This document shows positions 57,201 through 64,000 of a stretch of 64,000 nt of DNA, in pieces. The stretch's first letter is position 1. The number at the start of each line of letters is the position of its first letter. Both the position numbers and the translations under genes were made by a program. The notes beneath the pieces were generated by a model. It searched no databases and was not told where the DNA came from. It worked only from the letters and a program-made list of their open reading frames with translations. Origin of the DNA: Telluria antibiotica. GTDB taxonomy: Bacteria > Pseudomonadota > Gammaproteobacteria > Burkholderiales > Burkholderiaceae_D. Where the stretch lies: the NCBI RefSeq assembly GCF_011682055.1, contig NZ_JAAQOM010000019.1, positions 62,001 through 126,000 on the forward strand, written 5' to 3'.

Positions 57201-59554
57201 GACGACGCCCGCTCAGTCTTCCCGGCCGTTATGACCATTGATTCCACGACAAGACACTGTGGCAGTCCTTCCGGTGGCAACGGTAGTTCGGCGGGCAAGT
57301 TCCCGGTTGAGTAATAAACTTTGTTGCCTTCAATTAGCGCCTTGCGCCAAGGACGCTCGTCTGCCCAGTAAGTTGCAAACTGCTTCAGGAACTCGCTCCA
57401 TTTGAGGATGCCATGTCGAGGTTGTTCCTTATTTCTGGGTTCTTTAAGCCGCCAGTCCGCCACCGCGCACAAATACTTGTAGAACAACGGATGCGTCGGC
57501 GCCTTGCCTCCACCGATTGCCACGTCATAGGCGGTCACCTGGCTGTGGTTCTTGCGTCCACCGTAGATCGCGCTGTGGAACGAGCGTGGCGTAGTTGTCT
57601 TTTGCCAGCGCAGCCGTGCCTCGTTCGGCGTCTCGGTCCGTTCGATCAACAGCTTGGGTGGATTAAGCGGGCGTTCAAAGCCAACCTCCAGGCATACATA
57701 AACAGTCTTGATCTCGCATCGCTCCTCGACCTTTTTGTCGCCGTTGAGTTTCTGCGTCAGCATCGCACACTGCTCGTTCAGCTTTGCGACTCTGCCGGCA
57801 TGCAGGTCCGGCCGGGGGCTTGCAACCGGCTGATAGCCGCGCAGTGTCGCGGCGACGCCGCCAGGATCGGCAATGCATTCCCAGTGGTGCCGGTCGATGC
57901 CGTAGTCGCTGGTAATGGAGATCGCCGCATCGATCTGGTCGACATTTTCGCTGGCGCCGTAACGGTGCTGTGCATCGGGGAATGCGCCTTCGCCCATGCT
58001 GGCCATGACCGGTCTCGGCAAGGCCTCGCCGGTGATGCGCCGCAGCCCGAACCGCTCCCGCTCTTCGGAAGGCATGTTTCCGGGCGCGTCGCCGGCGCTG
58101 GGCAAGTGCTCGCGCAGGACATGGTTGCTGGTCCACGAGTCGCTGGCGGCAGTATGGGCGTGATCGTTTTCTCCTGGAACCCGCAGCGCAAAGTCATGGG
58201 GTGCTTGACCAACCAGAACCGGTTTGCCATTCCGAAAATCCGGCCTGCGCTTCAGTGTGAAGACGCGTTGAAAGAAACCGGGGCCCAGCTCTGAAAGCGG
58301 TTTGCGTATGGCCACTGCGGGCACGGATTGCAGAGGTCGAAAATCATCGACTGACGCGATCGTGTCAACTTTGGGAGATTCTTGGCGATGGCCCCGTTGG
58401 AAGTCGGGCACGCCTTGCCAGCCGATTCCTTCAACTCCGGCGAATGCCACCGTCATGTCTTCTGGAGAAAAATAGAGATAGACTTTGCCCCGGTTATCGC
58501 GGTCCGCGGCCGCGTTCCATTTGGGGCCGACGGCACCAACGTGTTTTTTCGTATCGGATAAATCCGCAAACGCGGGCGTCTGGTACTTTTTGGCGTGCAC
58601 GCCATTGACAATATTCGCCAGCGTGGTCAGGCGTGCGTGCAACGTCTGGCCGCCGCTGATATATCGATAACGGTCCCGGGGCGTCGTCATTTGCGGGTCG
58701 GTGCCGGAACACCCGTTTGCGAGTGCCGCGGCCATCGGCAGTTCATCGACGAGGCTATAGGGCGGGTTGCACAGGATGAGTGTGTCGACCGGGCGTGCGC
58801 CGGGTTGATTCTTCTGCATGTTTGGGTCGAGCAGAAAAGCCTGCGCGAGCAGGCTGAGCAAACAACCCTGGCTGTGTGCGACGATCGAGACCGTTTCGTT
58901 TTCGTCGTAGTCGCGGATCATTGAAATGAGGGCAGCGAGTCGCTGCGCGGCCAGGATCATATAAAGCCGCCCCGGATTATTCAAGATAGGATGCGTCGCA
59001 TCGTGCGATGCCCAATCCAGGACCCCATGGGCGTCGGTCTTACCGCGGTTCCACATTTCTGGAAGCGAGGTCGTGGCGTTGGCGAATGGGCCGCCTTCCT
59101 TCGAATAATCCCTGTCCAGCCGATTTCCATACCGGTCGACTGCCTGGCCGTGCGGAGTCTTTCTCCAGTCGGTCGCCCGCGCGCTCTCTTCGCGGAATCC
59201 CCAATAAAACGGAATGACCGGGCTGTGCGTATCCTCGGTGATCTGGCGCTTGTAGAAAACTGCGTCGGGATCTTCCTCTAACTTGTCGCGATCTGACGTT
59301 TGCGGCATGCGATATGTCCCAGGCGTCAAGTCCCCGCAAAGACGTTCCGCTAGCCCTTCACACAAGCCCGATTCCACCGCGTCGTAACTTACACCGATGT
59401 CGTTCACGCCATGCACCAGAATGATCGAGCCTGGCAGGTTGTGTTTTACCCCGACAATTTTCTTGTTGCCTTTCCCGGGCAAGGTTACGCCTTTCCCGTT
59501 ACCGCGGCTGAACGGCAGTTTCTTGTAAATCGATGCGCTCTTCGCGTCGGTCAT
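57197..59554 (-). CDS. tle3: T6SS phospholipase effector Tle3 (alpha/beta hydrolase, DUF3274)
   Basis: A 785-residue antibacterial lipase. The hydrolase core includes IILVHGVNDIG (HGVND at 48-52), VAHSQGCLLS with Ser228 nucleophile, and LILCNPPYSL. The long C-terminal part (PLNPPKLLIERTETPNEARLRWQKTTTPRSFHSAIYGG) belongs to the DUF3274/Tle3 class. Tle enzymes attack membrane phospholipids in target bacteria after delivery with VgrG. Start 59554 overlaps the vgrG stop by 4 bp, so no gene lies between vgrG and tle3, unlike Pseudomonas, where tli3 sits there. No immunity gene is recognisable in the window. Confidence 0.87.
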   Translation of the reverse strand: MTDAKSASIYKKLPFSRGNGKGVTLPGKGNKKIVGVKHNLPGSIILVHGVNDIGVSYDAVESGLCEGLAERLCGDLTPGTYRMPQTSDRDKLEEDPDAVFYKRQITEDTHSPVIPFYWGFREESARATDWRKTPHGQAVDRYGNRLDRDYSKEGGPFANATTSLPEMWNRGKTDAHGVLDWASHDATHPILNNPGRLYMILAAQRLAALISMIRDYDENETVSIVAHSQGCLLSLLAQAFLLDPNMQKNQPGARPVDTLILCNPPYSLVDELPMAAALANGCSGTDPQMTTPRDRYRYISGGQTLHARLTTLANIVNGVHAKKYQTPAFADLSDTKKHVGAVGPKWNAAADRDNRGKVYLYFSPEDMTVAFAGVEGIGWQGVPDFQRGHRQESPKVDTIASVDDFRPLQSVPAVAIRKPLSELGPGFFQRVFTLKRRPDFRNGKPVLVGQAPHDFALRVPGENDHAHTAASDSWTSNHVLREHLPSAGDAPGNMPSEERERFGLRRITGEALPRPVMASMGEGAFPDAQHRYGASENVDQIDAAISITSDYGIDRHHWECIADPGGVAATLRGYQPVASPRPDLHAGRVAKLNEQCAMLTQKLNGDKKVEERCEIKTVYVCLEVGFERPLNPPKLLIERTETPNEARLRWQKTTTPRSFHSAIYGGRKNHSQVTAYDVAIGGGKAPTHPLFYKYLCAVADWRLKEPRNKEQPRHGILKWSEFLKQFATYWADERPWRKALIEGNKVYYSTGNLPAELPLPPEGLPQCLVVESMVITAGKTERASS

Positions 59555-62367
59555 GGCTGGCCTTCCTCCCTGAGATCAATGTTCGCAACGTGCATCTGGT
59601 CGTGCTTCAAGATCGCGGTCGTCCCTTGCGCATCCGTTCTGCCTTCGCCGCCGCCGGCTGCCGACTCGATCTTGTAAGTCAGATCGGAAGCGGGTACGCC
59701 ACCGTCGAGATGGGGGTAGAGGCGTGGCTCGAACTTGAGATCCGTCCCGTCCTTTTTGAATGACGGAAGTTGGGCACTCATCGTTTCGGGCCCCTCCCAA
59801 ATGAAATCGGGAGCGTGGAACTTGAGGGGTTGTTGGCTCCCCAAGACCGGTGCACCTTCTCCCAGCTTGAAGAAGGAGCCGTCTTGTGCAACCAACAGGA
59901 TGGTTTTGGCGGATATCGTGATCGATCCTTCGTTGGCGGTAACCTGAACGTTCTTCTCCGAGTTGATGGCGATGTCGTCGTTCTGGCTCTGCAGCAGCAG
60001 TTTGCCGTCATGTGCAATTGCACTGAGCCCGCCGCCGCGGGCAAACAATGAGATGCCATTGCCGGCATTGACCGCGAAGCGTTGACCCGCCGTCAACTGC
60101 AGATGTTGCTGGGCGGCCGTGTCGACGCTGCTGGCAGAGTAGCTGACGATGGCTTTGGAACTGGCGAAACCGATCCCGGCTGGAGACGTGATTGCGATGA
60201 CGGGCTCTCTTGGCCCGGTGGCGTCCGGCTCGGTATTGCTGCCGTCCTCCCAACTCTCGAACCGTGCACGCAGGGCTTCCTGCTCCTTGGTGTCGCTCGC
60301 AAGGCCGTTGTTTTCCGCAGCATAGTTGCCGATTGAACGGCACAGTTCTCCGCATTCGCGCAGCAGGTCCAGGTACTCGTTGCGCGCAAGCTGCGCTCCT
60401 TTGGCGCCCGCGCCGCCGAGCGACTTCCAGGCGCTCAGCAGGATGCCGCGCGCAGCGCGTAGCGCGATCGCCTCATCGGTGCGCAGTTCTGCGCCGTCGC
60501 CTCTCGCGCGCGCTCCATTCTTTTGGCGTGGTTCAGTGAGGTACCCAAGATTCAGTTCTGTTTCGCCATGGTCGCTCGCTAACTGTGCACTGATCTGGCC
60601 AGGCGTATCGTCCAGCCGAAGTTGATTGCCGCGCCGACCGCGCACTTCCCGGCTACGGAGGCCGGACTGGTAACGGGTGCCTGGCAGTCCGTCCTCTCCA
60701 ACGAATGCTGGCGGACATGCGTCGCCATTGAATAGCTGGCCGACGATGATGGGTTTGTCGGGATCTCCGCCGGCAAAGTCGACGAGCACTTCCGCGCCTA
60801 CCGGCGGCAACAGGCGCGCACCGCATTGCGTATTGTTGCCGGGGCCGTTGCCGGCCCAGTTGGATGCGACCCGCACCCAGGCAGAGTCGCGGTCGGAATC
60901 GGAACTGCCTGCGCCCGCGGCGTGTGCGTGATCCTCCGGGCGGGTGGCATGGAAGCGGATTTTGACGCGTCCGAGATGGTCGCACCAAACCTGTTCGTTC
61001 TCGGGGCCGACCACGATTGCAGTTTGTAGTTGTGGACGCGGCAAAACGGGACGAGGCGGTACGATGCGGACGCTTCGACGAACGCAGGTAAAGCTGGTCT
61101 TGTAGCGCGGAGGCCGTTCGTCACCCTTTGCTTGCGGCGCGCTTGCCGCGCCGGGCCAACCGCTGCGCTCGAATAACCGTTCGACGCGCGCACCGACTTC
61201 CACCGGCAGGTTGTTGTCGGCAACGATATTCTGCGACGTGACGACGAACTGGCGTTCGTTCGCGGGATGGGTATCGATTTCCGGATGGGCTTCCAGCGCG
61301 AACCACTCGCCAACGGCCAAATCGCGCACGCTGCCTTCGCCTTTGAACCACTTGGCGCCATATTCGTGGTATGCCATTCGTGTATCGTTCAGTTCCATGA
61401 GGTCGCGTCGACTGTCGCCGAGGTGCGAGGCGGCGACATGATAATCGTCCAGCCTGGAGGCTAGCCGGTTGCCTCGCTCGCCCTGATCGGCTTGCGATGG
61501 CACTTGGACTTCCATGAATGGATTACTGCCCGGCTGCAGGTAATCCCAGCTGAACAGTGACGCGCTGCCTGAGCGAAGCGTCCGTACCGCACTCCAGCCA
61601 GTGATAGTGTCGCGCTGCTCTGTGGCGTCGTCACGGTGAAAGCGCACGGTGCCGGCCGCGTTCTGATCGAGGCCGTGGGAATCGTAGAACAGCACCAATG
61701 TGTGACCGATTCGTTTTCGTTGTTGTCGGTAGACGTTCGCGCTAGCGCCGGGCGCCAGCCCGGAACGAAAAAACCAGGCGATGCCGCGTCGCTGCAACAA
61801 GCGGCGAACGAAGGCGGCATCCGATTCGTTGTGCTGCATGATGAACTGACGGCGGGGCATGTCGCGGTTGGCGAGGCCGCTATCGATGACGAGGTCAAAG
61901 GTGGCCGCCAGGGCCGGAATACTCTTTCGCCATTCGTCGACCAGTATCTTGACGATGTCCAGTTCATTTTTGTCCCGGAACACTCGTGTACTGATCCTGT
62001 GTTCCATGACTGACAGTGCGTCGCGCATGACCAGCTGGTAGGTCGCGAGGCCGCCGTCGCTTTGGCCGGACGCTGCCTCCGTGACGATACCGCAGACCCG
62101 GCGTAGTTCCCCGCGGTCGGTGACGATTTGCAATTCGGCAGGAACGCCGATGAATTTCTTGAGCGGCAGCGTCGCGCTCTCGGACACGCATAGGGCCCGG
62201 AACTCGAGACCGTCGCACACCGCCTCGCTGCCGATGACCCGTTGCGGTAGCAGTAGCTCGTCTTCGTTGTCGTCCACGCCATCAAGTATTAATCGTAGTG
62301 GGCGGTGGCGTGTTACAAGCTTGTACTGCGTGAGGCTGAACGTCTTTCCCGCGTGCGTATTTGCCAT
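59551..62367 (-). CDS. vgrG: T6SS spike protein VgrG with C-terminal extension
   Basis: A 938-residue spike. The gp27-like N-terminal half (about 10-400; FIGVPAELQIVTDRGELRRVCGIVTEAASG, EWRKSIPALAATFDL) is followed by a gp5/OB-fold (WCDHLGRVKIRFHATRPEDHAHAAGAGSSDSDRDSAWVRVASNWAGNGPG) and a DUF2345 domain. The last part is a short extension with a transthyretin-like pattern (DLTYKIESAAGGGEGRTDAQGTTAILKHDQMHVANIDL), the type used by some VgrGs to bind Tle effectors. It heads the operon vgrG-tle3-tla3. The rest of a T6SS apparatus is not in the window. Confidence 0.92.
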   Translation of the reverse strand: MANTHAGKTFSLTQYKLVTRHRPLRLILDGVDDNEDELLLPQRVIGSEAVCDGLEFRALCVSESATLPLKKFIGVPAELQIVTDRGELRRVCGIVTEAASGQSDGGLATYQLVMRDALSVMEHRISTRVFRDKNELDIVKILVDEWRKSIPALAATFDLVIDSGLANRDMPRRQFIMQHNESDAAFVRRLLQRRGIAWFFRSGLAPGASANVYRQQRKRIGHTLVLFYDSHGLDQNAAGTVRFHRDDATEQRDTITGWSAVRTLRSGSASLFSWDYLQPGSNPFMEVQVPSQADQGERGNRLASRLDDYHVAASHLGDSRRDLMELNDTRMAYHEYGAKWFKGEGSVRDLAVGEWFALEAHPEIDTHPANERQFVVTSQNIVADNNLPVEVGARVERLFERSGWPGAASAPQAKGDERPPRYKTSFTCVRRSVRIVPPRPVLPRPQLQTAIVVGPENEQVWCDHLGRVKIRFHATRPEDHAHAAGAGSSDSDRDSAWVRVASNWAGNGPGNNTQCGARLLPPVGAEVLVDFAGGDPDKPIIVGQLFNGDACPPAFVGEDGLPGTRYQSGLRSREVRGRRGNQLRLDDTPGQISAQLASDHGETELNLGYLTEPRQKNGARARGDGAELRTDEAIALRAARGILLSAWKSLGGAGAKGAQLARNEYLDLLRECGELCRSIGNYAAENNGLASDTKEQEALRARFESWEDGSNTEPDATGPREPVIAITSPAGIGFASSKAIVSYSASSVDTAAQQHLQLTAGQRFAVNAGNGISLFARGGGLSAIAHDGKLLLQSQNDDIAINSEKNVQVTANEGSITISAKTILLVAQDGSFFKLGEGAPVLGSQQPLKFHAPDFIWEGPETMSAQLPSFKKDGTDLKFEPRLYPHLDGGVPASDLTYKIESAAGGGEGRTDAQGTTAILKHDQMHVANIDLREEGQP

Positions 62368-62676
62368 CCTTTGTTACCCCCGGACACGTTGCACGGATAC
62401 CCGTAACGCCGTCGAACCTTGCCATTATTCAAGGGCATGCTCAGGTTTAAGTTGAGCAAACACAATCGGACGATGGCGTGCGCTGTACGGTGGAGCAATG
62501 TGAGCAGGCAACGTGACCGTTGCCCTGGGTAGAAGGGGAGGCGTCGAGGGGACGCTCAGATGCGGTTGTCGAAGGACTTTTGCCGACGCCGCCAACAGTT
62601 TCTAGGAGGTCGCCGGAAGCGAGGATCGGAAAGTGGAACCCTGATAGCCGAGGTTCCACCTGCACTCACCTGAATG
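62368..62676. other. Intergenic region upstream of vgrG
   Basis: About 310 bp between vgrG and ppc. It must contain the vgrG promoter; AAAGG precedes the vgrG start. No clear -35/-10 pair, repeat or terminator for ppc could be identified. Short open frames here have no support. Confidence 0.45.
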
Positions 62677-64000
62677 TCAACCAGTATTTCGCAGTCCTGC
62701 CGCCACCCCGTTGATGGACAGGTGAATCCCGCGGTGCACCCGCTCGTCGACCTTCTGCTCGGCCGACAGCGCGCGGTGGCGCTGGATCAGCTCGACCTGC
62801 AGGTGGTTCAGCGGGTCGAGATAGGCGAAGCGGTTCAGGATCGAGCGCGCGAGCAGCGGATTGTTCACGAGGCGTTCATCGGTGCCCGTGACGAGCGCAA
62901 GGCACTGCAGCGTCTCCCCATACTCGGCCGCGATGCGCTTGAAGATGCGCTCGCGCAGCTCTGCATCCGGCACGAGCTCCGCGTAGCGCGACGCGATGGC
63001 GAGGTCGGACTTCGCCAGCACCATGTCCATGTTCGACAGCAGGGTCGCGAAGAATGGCCAGTGCTGGGCCATCTCCCGCAGCAGGCCCAGGCGCTGTTCC
63101 CGGTCGCCTTCCGCCAGCCAGCCGGAGACGGCTGCACCGAAGCCGAACCAGCCCGGCAGCAGCAGCCGGCACTGGCCCCACGAGAAGCCCCAGGGAATCG
63201 CACGCAGGTCTTCGATGCGGCGCGTCGACTTGCGCGACGCGGGACGCGAACCGAGGTTCAGTTCCGCGATCTCGGCGATCGGCGTGGCGGCGAAGAAGTA
63301 GTCCGTGAAGCCCGGCGTTTCGTACACGAGGTTGCGGTACGCCTTGTACGCCCGTTGCGACAGTTCCGCCATCACGGGTTCGAAGCGCGCCAGGCGCTCG
63401 ATCTGCTCGCGGTCGGCGCCGTGCGGCATCAGGCCCGCTTCCAGCGTGGCGGCGACGAGCAGTTCGAGGTTGCGTCGGCCGATCTCCGGATTGCTGAACT
63501 TCGACGAGATGATCTCGCCCTGTTCCGTCAGGCGGATCTGGCCGTTGACGGTGCCCGGCGGCTGCGCGAGGATCGCGTCGTAGCTCGGGCCGCCGCCGCG
63601 GCCGACGGTGCCGCCGCGGCCGTGGAACAGGCGCAGCTTGACGTTCGCGTCCGCGAACACCTTCACCAGCTTCAGCTCGGCCTGGTACAGCTCCCAGTTC
63701 GACGTGAGGAAGCCGCCATCCTTGTTCGAGTCCGAATACCCGAGCATGACTTCCTGCAGGCGGCCCTGGTGCCCGATCACGTCGGCGACGACGGGCAGCG
63801 CCATCCATTCGCCCATGATTTCGCTCGCGCGCTGCAAGTCGGGGATCGTCTCGAACAGCGGAATCACCATCACGTCGCTCTTCTTCTCGCTGGGACGGTA
63901 CAGGCCCGTTTCCTTTTGCAGCAGCAGGACTTCGAGCAGGTCCGACACCGTCTCCGTGTGCGAAATGATGTAGTTGCGGATCGCGCGGCGGCCGTAGCGC
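62677..64000 (-). CDS. ppc: Phosphoenolpyruvate carboxylase, C-terminal part
   Basis: The last 440 or so residues of PEP carboxylase, running off the right edge. Visible are the catalytic LGYSDSNKDGGFLTSNWELYQAE, FHGRGGTVGRGGGP loop that binds PEP/bicarbonate, RAIPWGFSWGQCRLLLPGWFGFG, and the C-terminus LSINGVAAGLRNTG. It makes oxaloacetate from PEP and bicarbonate, an anaplerotic reaction. The frame continues cleanly beyond the edge (RYGRRAIRNYIISHTETVS), so the gene is truncated only by the window. Confidence 0.95.
   Translation of the reverse strand, partial: RYGRRAIRNYIISHTETVSDLLEVLLLQKETGLYRPSEKKSDVMVIPLFETIPDLQRASEIMGEWMALPVVADVIGHQGRLQEVMLGYSDSNKDGGFLTSNWELYQAELKLVKVFADANVKLRLFHGRGGTVGRGGGPSYDAILAQPPGTVNGQIRLTEQGEIISSKFSNPEIGRRNLELLVAATLEAGLMPHGADREQIERLARFEPVMAELSQRAYKAYRNLVYETPGFTDYFFAATPIAEIAELNLGSRPASRKSTRRIEDLRAIPWGFSWGQCRLLLPGWFGFGAAVSGWLAEGDREQRLGLLREMAQHWPFFATLLSNMDMVLAKSDLAIASRYAELVPDAELRERIFKRIAAEYGETLQCLALVTGTDERLVNNPLLARSILNRFAYLDPLNHLQVELIQRHRALSAEQKVDERVHRGIHLSINGVAAGLRNTG

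Overview
The window reads as chromosomal DNA of a high-GC betaproteobacterium, most likely an Oxalobacteraceae member (Massilia/Duganella/Janthinobacterium type). This is inferred from protein content: divergent suhB/trmJ, PhaB-type acetoacetyl-CoA reductase, RhlE, PurU, YaeQ, a ProQ/FinO protein beside an RNase D-like exonuclease, RpoD with a long Ala-rich N-terminus, and a PEP carboxylase. No rRNA, tRNA, CRISPR array, integrase or intact insertion sequence was seen.

Layout. 0-5.3 kb: glutaredoxin tail, MtfA-like peptidase, glycine-zipper protein, phaB, DksA-like zinc protein, a small secreted pair, hydroxypyruvate isomerase. 5.4-10.6 kb: MFS transporter with its MarR regulator (clear palindromic operator), rhlE behind a long structured leader, suhB and trmJ. 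10.6-10.9 kb: a MITE/REP-like element with 29-bp-spaced terminal repeats. 10.9-15.4 kb: Tat-exported small subunit, GMC dehydrogenase, lipase-like hydrolase, TetR, LOG protein. 15.4-21 kb: a tight four-gene operon of porin, periplasmic phosphate-binding-like protein, PAS-GGDEF-EAL protein and GGDEF protein. 21.1-24.8 kb: YgjP-like peptidase, KGG protein, curA-like reductase, purU, yaeQ. 24.8-28.5 kb: copper-handling cluster (DUF2946, PCu(A)C, YcnI, TonB receptor). 28.6-29.04 kb: four 108-bp tandem repeats containing hairpins. 29-34 kb: DUF2807 protein, GH3 glycosidase with PA14, orphan PilT-like ATPase.

34-42 kb is accessory in character: a periplasmic protein made of 14-residue repeats, several unrecognised small genes, an S41 peptidase, a TraB/GumN protein, and a peptidase-TPR-MORN fusion. 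42-48.5 kb: LysR regulator divergent from a CMD/tautomerase/DUF4865 operon, three c-type cytochrome genes, RNase D-like protein, ProQ. 48.7-54.6 kb: rpoD, chemotaxis receptor, outer-membrane protein. 54.6-62.4 kb: a type VI secretion effector cassette, vgrG-tle3-tla3-(interrupted membrane gene)-PAAR. The window closes inside ppc.

The most notable non-coding signal is a pair of sibling small-RNA candidates (42182-42242 and 48714-48775). They share a 5' UCUCCUCU motif, a central hairpin and an intrinsic terminator, and each has a -10 box at the same distance and a possible -35 at the same spacing. One lies upstream of rpoD, the other between unrelated genes. Also notable are the 108-bp repeat array, the T6SS cassette lacking a recognisable Tli3 immunity gene, and a GMC dehydrogenase whose likely cytochrome partner is encoded about 31 kb away.
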